The position numbers and the translations under genes are program-made. From Algibacter_G agarivorans (GTDB lineage Bacteria > Bacteroidota > Bacteroidia > Flavobacteriales > Flavobacteriaceae), in NCBI RefSeq assembly GCF_039543245.1, contig NZ_BAABJJ010000001.1, forward strand, positions 131,873 to 195,872: 64,000 nucleotides of DNA. The letters run 5' to 3'. The notes beneath the pieces were generated by a model that saw nothing but the letters and a program-made list of their open reading frames with translations, ran no database searches and was not told the origin of the DNA. Each line of letters starts with the position of its first letter. The first letter of the stretch is position 1. Shown here piece by piece: positions 37,257 through 43,704 of the stretch.

Positions 37257-37523
37257 ATGAAAAGAATACTTTTTGAAGGCTTGTCTTCAGACGAGCTTAT
37301 AGGACAGCTTTGCTCAAAAATTAGCGAAATAATAGAGAGTTCAAAGCAAACAGACAAACAAGAACCAGAAGCACTTTTAACCAGACAAGAAACAGCTGAA
37401 ATGCTTAAAATAAGCTTGCCCACTCTAAACAATTGGACAAAGGCAGGTGTATTAACATCTCGATACCTTGGTAGAAGAGTGTACTATAAGAAATCGGAAA
37501 TTATTACCAATTTAAAAGAGTAA
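37257..37523 (+). CDS. Excisionase-like helix-turn-helix protein
   Basis: This 88-residue protein ends in a MerR/excisionase-type winged helix: LLTRQETAEMLKISLPTLNNW then TKAGVLTSRYLGRRVYYKKSEI. Such proteins bend DNA at att sites to favour excision or activate mobile-element genes. It is 5 bp before the replication-initiator-like gene. The N-terminal 35 residues are polar and without known domain. Confidence 0.75.
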   Translation: MKRILFEGLSSDELIGQLCSKISEIIESSKQTDKQEPEALLTRQETAEMLKISLPTLNNWTKAGVLTSRYLGRRVYYKKSEIITNLKE

Positions 37524-37528
37524 AAATT

Positions 37529-38437
37529 ATGATAGATAATATAAAATTCAGAATAACAGACGCTGACAAATTAAGGTTTGAAAGTGGTATTGAAAATAAT
37601 GACCTCATAAGCTTAAAATCACCATTCGATAGATTTACAGGAGAAGCTAGTGATTACCCCAAAGTTGGAAAATTGGAGAATCTAGAAATAAGGATTACTC
37701 AGAATCAAGCAATCGTTAAGGGCAGTATACATAAATACTATAATCTAATAACAGGAGCTGGAAACCAAAACCATAGCGATTTTAGTTTTAAACAATGTGA
37801 GTTTGCTATAAACAATCTTTGTGACACGCTTCAAATAAATAAAGAGGAAACTATAATTACCAATTTAGAATTCGGCTTTAATATTACAGTCAACAAAGAC
37901 CCTAAGATTTTAATTAATAAACACATACTCATGTATGACCTCAAAGACCATAATAGAAAACTTAACTATAGAGGGAAGGGAAGTTATAAAGAATTTGAAA
38001 AAACAGATTATAGTTTAAAGCTCTATGATAAGGGAAAGCAATACTTAGTTATTGATAAAAACCTATTGAGAGTAGAGCTGAAAATTACAGGCTCTAGATA
38101 CTTACATAAAATGGGCATAATTAACCTCAATCAATTGGGCAATTATGCTTTTAAGAGCTTGTTCAGTGCGTTTTTAAATCACTTCAATAAAATAATGATT
38201 GTTGATTCACTTAAAGCACCAGAGGGCGTTAGAGAAGACCAAATATTTTTGTTCAAAAATTGCATCAATCCGAATCATTGGAGCAATATTAAAAGTGAAG
38301 AAAAAAAAGAAACCCTCAGAGATTTTATAAAACTAATTAAGAAGTATAACCAGAATAAAATCCATTCTGTTTTAAGAGATGATATCATTAAGAAATATTA
38401 CCTTCTTATGAATATAAAATCATTACAAAATGAGTAA
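37529..38437 (+). CDS. Replication initiator-like protein (phage gene II/X type)
   Basis: This 302-residue protein resembles filamentous-phage gene II/X and related rolling-circle initiators in overall pattern: LEIRITQNQAIVKGSIHKYYN near the start, an ILMYDLKDH region, SLKLYDKGKQY and NLLRVELKI (the K-x-Y-x-K and R-x-E-x-K-like blocks of these families). It follows the excisionase-like gene directly and lies between iteron-like repeats and a structured intergenic element. A clear HUH motif was not seen, so the catalytic class is uncertain; it might only bind the origin. Confidence 0.55.
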   Translation: MIDNIKFRITDADKLRFESGIENNDLISLKSPFDRFTGEASDYPKVGKLENLEIRITQNQAIVKGSIHKYYNLITGAGNQNHSDFSFKQCEFAINNLCDTLQINKEETIITNLEFGFNITVNKDPKILINKHILMYDLKDHNRKLNYRGKGSYKEFEKTDYSLKLYDKGKQYLVIDKNLLRVELKITGSRYLHKMGIINLNQLGNYAFKSLFSAFLNHFNKIMIVDSLKAPEGVREDQIFLFKNCINPNHWSNIKSEEKKETLRDFIKLIKKYNQNKIHSVLRDDIIKKYYLLMNIKSLQNE

Positions 38438-38496
38438 TTATATTAAAATGTCAATTATAAGACATACTACAATTAAGTAAACTATAATCTTATTGC

Positions 38497-38598
38497 ATCA
38501 GGAACGCTTTTAGCGTACCAACCTAGCACAAAAGCAAAGGTGGTTTAGAATGCGGACTTCGTCAAAAAAATGACTCTTCCCCTATTCGTGTTCCTGGT
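38497..38598. other. Structured intergenic element, candidate origin or small RNA
   Basis: ATCAGGAAC (38497-38505) can pair with GTTCCTGGT (38590-38598; one G-T pair). Inside lie an ACGC/GCGT hairpin (38504-38516, sharing two bases with the outer stem), ACCT/AGGT pairing and GAC/GTC pairing. This stretch is visibly richer in G and C than its surroundings and lies between the initiator-like gene and the next gene. A rolling-circle origin, a single-strand origin or a non-coding RNA are all possible. Confidence 0.4.
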
Positions 38599-38633
38599 GT
38601 GATTTTAATTCTACAAAAACTAATAAATCAGTT

Positions 38634-39023
38634 ATGGAAAACAATAATCAAAATGAAATTCTTATAAACTTCAGAAAAGAAACACTCAACTTTAACCTCA
38701 CAAAAATGGCTAAAGCATTACAAATTTCACCAAACGAACTATTTAATTTTTTTGAGAAAAGAAACACCAACCCTAGAACAATTAAAAAGTTAACTGATAG
38801 TCATTTTAATCTCTTAGCTCATTTCATCTTAGAAAGATTAGATGAAATCAATCCAGAAAATCATAAGATTAATAAAACTGAAGCGGAGATTAAAAAAATC
38901 AGAAAAGACAAAAGAGCAAAAAAGCGAAAGGGATTAAACCTAAAATCAACCCAAACTAGTATTTATGACAGATTACGAAATTACAAACACACTCCTTATA
39001 TATTCAAAAATAGAATGAGATAA
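38634..39023 (+). CDS. Small basic DNA-binding-like protein
   Basis: This 129-residue protein has a helix-turn-helix-like segment (NLTKMAKALQISPNELFNFF) and a strongly basic second half (KTEAEIKKIRKDKRAKKRKG). It may bind DNA near the replication region, but no family was recognised. It reads in the direction of the initiator-like gene and overlaps the convergent next gene by 28 bp at its end. Confidence 0.5.
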   Translation: MENNNQNEILINFRKETLNFNLTKMAKALQISPNELFNFFEKRNTNPRTIKKLTDSHFNLLAHFILERLDEINPENHKINKTEAEIKKIRKDKRAKKRKGLNLKSTQTSIYDRLRNYKHTPYIFKNRMR

Positions 39024-39379
39024 AATGATTCAATATTAATGGAACCATCTATTTCAGGTAAGTCCTCTAACATGATGGTTTCATCATTAAAAACAACTAC
39101 AATTCTGTTTTGTGAAAGCTCATTCATAAGTTCTTTTGCAATAAAACTTACTCCATTTTTAAACGACTCTTTTTCAATTGGAAATTTAGGGTAATTAATA
39201 AAGCTTAAAGTAACCTTAGTACTTAATAAAATACCGTCTCTTTGTTTTAGCTTTTGTTGCGCTGCTGCTAATTTATTTTTAAGCTCAATTACACTCCAAA
39301 ACTCTTCAGAATACCCCTTATTAAGTCCTATAGTTATTTCCGCCTTTAAAGTTGGAACAGTTACTTTATTTATGTTCAT
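38996..39379 (-). CDS. Hypothetical cytoplasmic protein
   Basis: This 127-residue protein has beta-rich halves around a helix (ELKNKLAAAQQKLKQRDGI), with no signal or span: KVTVPTLKAEITIGLNKGY at the start and NRIVVVFNDETIMLED near the end. It is the last gene of the minus-strand accessory block. Function unknown. Confidence 0.55.
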   Translation of the reverse strand: MNINKVTVPTLKAEITIGLNKGYSEEFWSVIELKNKLAAAQQKLKQRDGILLSTKVTLSFINYPKFPIEKESFKNGVSFIAKELMNELSQNRIVVVFNDETIMLEDLPEIDGSINIESFYLILFLNI

Positions 39380-39486
39380 TTAATATTTTATTTATATGTC
39401 CCTGGCGAAGACCCTTACCTCAAACCCAAAAAAAAGCCCGTTTTCACACCATCAAAAAGCCCAATTTTATGCTCATTATGTAGGTA

Positions 39487-39684
39487 TTACATTTTTCCTT
39501 TAATGGCTTGTTTTAGCTCCATTCTTTTTTTAATATAAATTATCAAAAATATTAATACCAAAACTGGATATAGAACACAAAAAATGACTGCATTTACCTC
39601 GTAGTAGGACATCCCTAATAGATTAGCTAAATTTATTATAAAATCTCCACAGTATACAAATATTTCATTCACTATATCATTCAT
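39487..39684 (-). CDS. Small single-span membrane protein
   Basis: This 65-residue protein has one clear span (about 30-51, VNAVIFCVLYPVLVLIFLII) followed by a basic tail (KKRMELKQAIKGKM), so the C terminus is cytoplasmic. It ends the group with the gene 2 bp upstream. Function unknown. Confidence 0.5.
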   Translation of the reverse strand: MNDIVNEIFVYCGDFIINLANLLGMSYYEVNAVIFCVLYPVLVLIFLIIYIKKRMELKQAIKGKM

Positions 39685-39686
39685 GG

Positions 39687-40103
39687 CTATGGTTTTAAAG
39701 CTTTAATTCTATAGCCCATTCCTATTGACTTTACCAATAAATAGAACATCAATAAAGGAATTAGAAACACTAAGAATACGACATTCATAAACTGGTAATT
39801 ATTACCCGAATGCAATGATTTTATCATACCAAAATACACAGGGTCTATGTATTTAAAAAAGGGCTTGGCATATTTGACATGATTAACTTTGCAATGGCTA
39901 GTTGTCTCAATATAACAGTACCAGGAGCATTTATCCTTTTGCACCTTACTTGAATTCATGGCTTTAACACCATTTAACTGATACGGCTTATCCTGGAGAC
40001 TTGGTCTTACTGATTCATTGACTATAACCATTATTAAAAACGGCAGCATTAATATTGAGGTATACAAAAAGAACCGCTTCACATTATTATAGTTTTGAGA
40101 CAA
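39687..40103 (-). CDS. Two-span membrane protein
   Basis: This 138-residue protein has spans at about 10-28 and 107-127 and an extracytoplasmic middle with four Cys-containing or polar segments (KCSWYCYIETTSHCKVNH), which could form disulfides. It is 2 bp from the 65-residue gene, so both are likely cotranslated. Function unknown. Confidence 0.5.
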   Translation of the reverse strand: MSQNYNNVKRFFLYTSILMLPFLIMVIVNESVRPSLQDKPYQLNGVKAMNSSKVQKDKCSWYCYIETTSHCKVNHVKYAKPFFKYIDPVYFGMIKSLHSGNNYQFMNVVFLVFLIPLLMFYLLVKSIGMGYRIKALKP

Positions 40104-40154
40104 AGGAGCATTAAATATTACATAATGGGGTAAACTAATAGTTTATGCTATGCT

Positions 40155-40973
40155 TTAATCATAATTAATATAGGTAATGTCTGGGTCTCTATCTTCTCGT
40201 GCTGCTCTTCCATACCCACTGCTTAAATTACATCTGAATATGTCTTTAATTTCACCATTTTCCTCTTGAATGTTGTATGAAAAAGCAGGCTTTCCAATAT
40301 TAGGCTTAACATAGAACTCATGGACTTTAGCTCCTATAAAACACATTTCGCATTTGCCCATAACTAATTTCACCTCTTTTATCCCTTCTCCTTTTAGATA
40401 ATCGAATTGAGTCTTCATAGATTGTAGAAACCTGTACTTATCCAGTTCTTCAAAATACTGGTCTTCATCAATAAGAGGTTCAAATATGGATGCATCCAAA
40501 TTCTGGCATGCTTTTATGAAGGTCTCTTTTATGAATTGAGAATTGGTCTTTGACTTGATTTTAAGCTTTATGAGTTCATCAACATCGGAATTTTCTATTG
40601 CGAATCGAGTCCTGTAATCTGTAAATAATTCAGCAATATTATGAAGCTCTTTTTGTGTTGCTATATTCGAATAGTTCAACAATTCTTTATCCAGTGCTTC
40701 CGACTCTTCAACAACTCCAGAAACGTTTCTGTATTTTTCCAGAATCAACTTTATATGTTTAAGCGTTTTTAGCTTTTGGTCTATATTATCCCAAGCCTTT
40801 TCACTTTTAAGGTAATCTTCGCTGTCCATAGTTCCTTCATTCATGTGAAACCTAAACTTACCATGGTGTATACGTAGAACTTTGGTGGCTTCTTTTTGGG
40901 TGCTGTCAATTTCCTTTTCAAGTTCATGGAAAACAGTTGAGGTTTTAGTCTGAATATCGGTTTTATTAAGCAT
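40155..40973 (-). CDS. Hypothetical soluble protein with helical N-terminal half
   Basis: This 272-residue protein is helical and charged for about 170 residues (TSTVFHELEKEIDSTQKEA, DNIDQKLKTLKHIKLILEKY) and then has a beta-rich end with GKCEMCFIGAKVHEFYVKP and DIFRCNLSSGYGRA; three Cys residues might bind metal. No family recognised. It stands apart from its neighbours by 52 and 115 bp. Confidence 0.5.
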   Translation of the reverse strand: MLNKTDIQTKTSTVFHELEKEIDSTQKEATKVLRIHHGKFRFHMNEGTMDSEDYLKSEKAWDNIDQKLKTLKHIKLILEKYRNVSGVVEESEALDKELLNYSNIATQKELHNIAELFTDYRTRFAIENSDVDELIKLKIKSKTNSQFIKETFIKACQNLDASIFEPLIDEDQYFEELDKYRFLQSMKTQFDYLKGEGIKEVKLVMGKCEMCFIGAKVHEFYVKPNIGKPAFSYNIQEENGEIKDIFRCNLSSGYGRAAREDRDPDITYINYD

Positions 40974-41088
40974 ATTGCAATTATTATTTAATTCTATATA
41001 GACTGTGAATCTTTGCTTAAATTTCGCACCAGAATACTAGTGGAATTAAGCAGAGTATAATATTTATCTCAATGAATCAGCAACACTT

Positions 41089-41271
41089 CTAATCAGATTT
41101 GGTGGCAAAATAAATTAAAGCTATAATAACAATTAGCCCAGTAATAAAGCCAAATTGCCCTCCAGATTCTTGTTCTTCCATCATAGCATCATGATACGCT
41201 CCTTGCTGTGAAAAAGCATCTAGTGATGAAATAATTAGTACAAGTACGGTATATATTTTTCTAGTAAGCAT
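41089..41271 (-). CDS. Tiny exported single-span protein
   Basis: This 60-residue protein has a signal peptide likely cut after DAFS, leaving QQGAYHDAMMEEQESGGQFG, a span of about 18 residues (FITGLIVIIALIYFA) and TKSD. An acidic N terminus, one span and a short tail give the general shape of a filamentous-phage major coat protein, but no assembly ATPase is found nearby, so this is only a resemblance. It is 2 bp after the lipoprotein gene. Confidence 0.5.
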   Translation of the reverse strand: MLTRKIYTVLVLIISSLDAFSQQGAYHDAMMEEQESGGQFGFITGLIVIIALIYFATKSD

Positions 41272-41273
41272 CT

Positions 41274-41678
41274 TTATTGTTTTGTTAATACCGTATTCAT
41301 TATGCTATCTATGTACTCAATTTCAGTATCTGAAACTCGTTCAAATTCGTAAGTTATTATCACAGAACTTAATGTTATTTCAATAGAATAATAATCGTTA
41401 GTAATTACTTCCTTTACATTCTTTTGAACAACAGAGCCATCGGTTTGCTTTAAAATATCTTTATAACATTGTTGTATATTCCCAGTAACAATGCAAATAT
41501 CATCTGTTGTAATCCTAAAACCACCAGTCTCTAAATCGTTAATCCAAGTACCTTGAATCCATCCAGGGGGATTTATCTTATCATTAGAGTTTGAATTGCT
41601 ATCGCCATCAGAGGAACAGGATGCTAATATCAATGAAAATATTAAAGCTGTAAATAAGGTTATTTTTTTCGTAGCCAT
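41274..41678 (-). CDS. Small lipoprotein
   Basis: This 134-residue protein has a lipobox LASC (Cys21) followed by the Ser/Asp/Asn-rich tether typical of Bacteroidetes lipoproteins. The mature part is a small beta-rich domain (PPGWIQGTWINDLETGGFRI, YSIEITLSSVIITYEFERV) like lipocalin-type accessory lipoproteins. Function unknown. Confidence 0.65.
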   Translation of the reverse strand: MATKKITLFTALIFSLILASCSSDGDSNSNSNDKINPPGWIQGTWINDLETGGFRITTDDICIVTGNIQQCYKDILKQTDGSVVQKNVKEVITNDYYSIEITLSSVIITYEFERVSDTEIEYIDSIMNTVLTKQ

Positions 41679-41748
41679 TTAGTTAATGTTATCATTTGAT
41701 ATTTAGTGCTATATGCCAAATGTATTATCCTTTTTGTTGTGTTTAGTT

Positions 41749-41961
41749 TTAATCCATACCACCTAATAGAGCAGCAAGTCCCATTGCCAAGAAATGCCCT
41801 ATTCTGCTTAAAATACCCCAAACTATTAAAAATCCTATTGCTCCAAAAAAGCTGTCGGGTTCAATCCAGTTCCAAGCCATTATACCAGAACCAATTGAAA
41901 TTCCAATTGTTACTAACCATATTAAACCAATTAATGTACCTCCGTTGTCTGAATTACTCAT
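41749..41961 (-). CDS. Small two-span membrane protein
   Basis: This 70-residue protein has spans at about 10-28 and 37-65, Gly-rich (GLIWLVTIGISIGSGIMAW, FLIVWGILSRIGHFLAMGL). It overlaps the upstream 99-residue gene by 8 bp. Function unknown. Confidence 0.5.
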   Translation of the reverse strand: MSNSDNGGTLIGLIWLVTIGISIGSGIMAWNWIEPDSFFGAIGFLIVWGILSRIGHFLAMGLAALLGGMD

Positions 41962-42253
41962 CTGTATTTGTTTTAATAGTGAATGATTTGATTAAAAAAA
42001 GAATGGCTGCCACAATATCAATTGGCATCCAAGCATCTTTATTGTTTAAATATATTGGTATTAATGGATTAAATACGATTGCAGCAATTCCAAACGCAAT
42101 AACCCAAAAATTAAACCCATTTTCAAACTCCATAACAACTACCGCAGTAGCTCCAATTGTTACAGCAATTCTTAAAAGTGTATAGTACCCTATTGGCAGG
42201 TCTGCTAATGCAATAAACAAAAGACTTGCACATATTAGAAGTAAATATTTCAT
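41954..42253 (-). CDS. DUF6804-like membrane protein
   Basis: This 99-residue protein has three to four short spans: KYLLLICASLLFIALADLP, TLLRIAVTIGATAVVVMEF, FWVIAFGIAAIVFNPLIPI, and MPIDIVAAILFLIKSF. I recall this pattern as a widespread small membrane family (DUF6804), often carried as cargo. It heads a two-gene unit with the 70-residue protein. Confidence 0.6.
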   Translation of the reverse strand: MKYLLLICASLLFIALADLPIGYYTLLRIAVTIGATAVVVMEFENGFNFWVIAFGIAAIVFNPLIPIYLNNKDAWMPIDIVAAILFLIKSFTIKTNTDE

Positions 42254-42341
42254 TTTTCAATATTTTTCAAAAAACTAGTTTGAGCTGCTTTTAATTTTAT
42301 TGATGACATCTAAGACAATTCAATATTAAACCAAATAAGTG

Positions 42342-42383
42342 ATATTGTTTTACGGTTTTCCTTATCCGTATAACTAACAATAT
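42342..42383. promoter_or_regulatory. Two-part inverted repeat before the Xre gene
   Basis: ATATTGTT (42342-42349) and TACGG (42351-42355) pair with CCGTA (42366-42370) and AACAATAT (42376-42383). It lies 74 bases before the Xre gene and between divergent genes, so an operator is plausible. Confidence 0.4.
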
Positions 42384-42456
42384 TTCCTACAGAGTTAAGA
42401 ATTATTTTCAAATACCACAAACATTTGGTTATTATCTTTTTAGAATAAGTAGACTT

Positions 42457-42672
42457 TTGATGATGCAATTGTCTTTAAAGGAAATAGACGAAAATACTCG
42501 TGAGCTACGTCTTGAAAGACAATTCCAACTTTATTTTGATGCTGATGTAGCTAAAAACCAAATTGGGCGAATAGAACGAGGGGAACATGTGCCTAATATC
42601 ATATCACTAATAAAGATTGCAAATGCTTTAGATGTAGGCATTTCTGAAATAGTTGATTTAAAAAAAAATTAA
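42457..42672 (+). CDS. Short Xre-family regulator
   Basis: This 71-residue protein matches the usual single-HTH Xre regulators: ELRLERQ, then FDADVAKNQIGRIERGEHVP and SLIKIANALDVGISEIVDL. The part between, RQFQLYFDADV, is about three residues shorter than the usual helix 1 to helix 2 join (KGLSQEQLA-), so the fold may be damaged. It is the rightmost gene of the element and could control it. Confidence 0.6.
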   Translation: MMMQLSLKEIDENTRELRLERQFQLYFDADVAKNQIGRIERGEHVPNIISLIKIANALDVGISEIVDLKKN

Positions 42673-42912
42673 AACTTCTATTTTTTAATAGAAGACCAAA
42701 TATTACTTCTGTTTAAAAGACTCCTGACCCACCCCCTTTCTCAGAAATCGAATTTTTACGATTTTTTATATACCCCCCGTTCTTTTGAAAAAATCTTTTA
42801 ACCCAGAGATATCTTTCCAGAAATTTTCATTTACTGAAAGTTATTCAGCCATAATTTGAAATGAGCCCGCTTAAGGTTATTCCTAAAGCCTAGTAACCCA
42901 CACACCAAAATA

Positions 42913-42931
42913 GTGACACACAAAGTGACAC
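42913..42931. repeat. Candidate integrase arm sites, right end
   Basis: GTGACAC at 42913-42919 and 42925-42931 repeats the left-end pair in sequence, orientation and 12-bp spacing. A TAAAGCCTA motif also occurs inside both ends (24867-24875 and 42884-42892). Otherwise 42673-42945 holds nothing recognisable. Confidence 0.6.
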
Positions 42932-42945
42932 ATTGTATAAACAAA

Positions 42946-42982
42946 AAAATGCAACAAACTCTATATTAGTTTATTGCATTTT
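42946..42982 (-). terminator. Terminator behind tRNA-Arg, supplied by the element
   Basis: On the minus strand a stem of about 13 pairs with one mismatch (AATGCAATAAACT / AGTTTGTTGCATT, loop of 7) is followed by TTTTTT. It starts 8 bases after the tRNA end and lies on the element side of the att site. Confidence 0.75.
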
Positions 42983-42988
42983 ACTTTA

Positions 42989-43004
42989 GTGACCGCGAAG
43001 GGAT
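42989..43004. other. Right attachment site copy (att) within tRNA-Arg
   Basis: GTGACCGCGAAGGGAT covers the 3' half of the acceptor stem and part of the T arm of the tRNA, so integration leaves the tRNA whole. The left partner is at 24792-24807. Confidence 0.8.
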
Positions 43005-43063
43005 TCGAACCCCCAACCCTCAGAGCCGAAATCTGATATTCTATCCAGTTGAACTACGCAGCC
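42990..43063 (-). tRNA. tRNA-Arg (anticodon TCG)
   Basis: The minus strand folds as a cloverleaf of 74 bases: acceptor GGCTGCG with CGCGGTC (two G-T pairs), D arm with GTTCAACTGGATAGAA, anticodon stem TCAGA/TCTGA around the loop TTTCGGC (anticodon TCG, reads CGA), and T arm GGGGGTTCGAATCCC. Discriminator A is followed by CTA, so CCA is not encoded. It is the integration target of the element to its left. Confidence 0.93.
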
Positions 43064-43076
43064 GTTTATTCTATGT

Positions 43077-43526
43077 TTAAGATAATTTAGCTTTCACAAT
43101 ATTAGAAATGGTTTTTCCATCTGCTTGCCCAGCTAATTCTTTACTGACCATACCCATGACTTTTCCCATGTCTTTCATGCCCTCTGCTCCTATTTGCTCT
43201 ATAACAGCTACGACTACTTTTTCAATTTCTTCATCGGTTAAAGCTTCAGGCAAAAACTGGCTAATTACCTCAGCTTCGTCTATTTCTGGTAATGCTAAAT
43301 CCTTTCTATCCTGTTCTAAATAAATAGCAGCACTATCCTTACGTTGCTTAACTAATTTTTGAAGTATTTTAAGCTCCTGTTCTTCTGTTAAATCTTCTTT
43401 TGCTCCGCTTTCAGTTTGTGCGAGTAATATAGCCGATTTCACAGCGCGCAATGCTGTTAAGGCTACTTGGTCTTTAGCTTTCATAGCCTCTTTTAAAGCC
43501 AACATAATATCTTGTTGTAAACCCAT
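43077..43526 (-). CDS. GatB/YqeY domain protein
   Basis: This 149-residue protein is the stand-alone YqeY family: LQQDIMLALKEAMKAKDQVAL, ALRAVKSAILLAQTE, EELKILQKLVKQRKDSAAIY, and MGKVMGMVSKELAGQADGKT. The fold is that of the tRNA-binding tail of GatB and may touch tRNA, though the cellular role is not settled. It follows ftsZ after 178 bp with a terminator between, as is common in flavobacteria. Confidence 0.92.
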   Translation of the reverse strand: MGLQQDIMLALKEAMKAKDQVALTALRAVKSAILLAQTESGAKEDLTEEQELKILQKLVKQRKDSAAIYLEQDRKDLALPEIDEAEVISQFLPEALTDEEIEKVVVAVIEQIGAEGMKDMGKVMGMVSKELAGQADGKTISNIVKAKLS

Positions 43527-43618
43527 AATTTTTCAATATTTACTTAATGCGAAGATAAAAAAAACTTAGCATTTAGGTGTCTTGTGTAAGCATTAGTTAT
43601 TTATTTTTAATTGAAGAT

Positions 43619-43638
43619 ATTCATGCCTTCGCAGGAAT
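43619..43638. repeat. Short hairpin repeat with CTTC loop, copy 1
   Basis: ATTCATGC - CTTC - GCAGGAAT (one mismatch in the stem). A second copy of the same design is at 61295-61314. Confidence 0.5.
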
Positions 43639-43671
43639 AAAAAACCCGAAAAGCTGAGGGACTTCTCGGGT
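43637..43671 (-). terminator. Terminator of the dcw operon after ftsZ
   Basis: On the minus strand ACCCGAGAAG...CTTTTCGGGT (43644-43671) is followed by a T-run. It ends the cell-division transcript 34 bp behind ftsZ. Confidence 0.75.
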
Positions 43672-43704
43672 ATTAAATAACGCACTAGGTTAAATTCCCA
43701 TAAA

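Larger units (their letters stand above)
24792..43004. mobile_element. Integrative element of about 18.2 kb in the 3' end of tRNA-Arg(TCG)
   Basis: Both ends carry a 16-bp att repeat with one mismatch; the right copy is inside the tRNA gene. A tyrosine integrase lies at the left end. The interior holds accessory genes only: TAC module, type I RM system, uncharacterised operon, excisionase-like and replication-initiator-like genes, small membrane proteins. No relaxase, coupling protein, type IV secretion or phage structural gene was recognised, so it is probably a mobilisable or satellite-like defence island rather than a complete conjugative element or prophage. Flanking genes (CBS/rpe; yqeY and dcw) are core chromosome. 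Confidence 0.8.

Noticed and set aside
24792..43004. Complete prophage or conjugative element
   Set aside because: No capsid, tail, portal, terminase, relaxase, VirB4 or coupling-protein gene could be seen.
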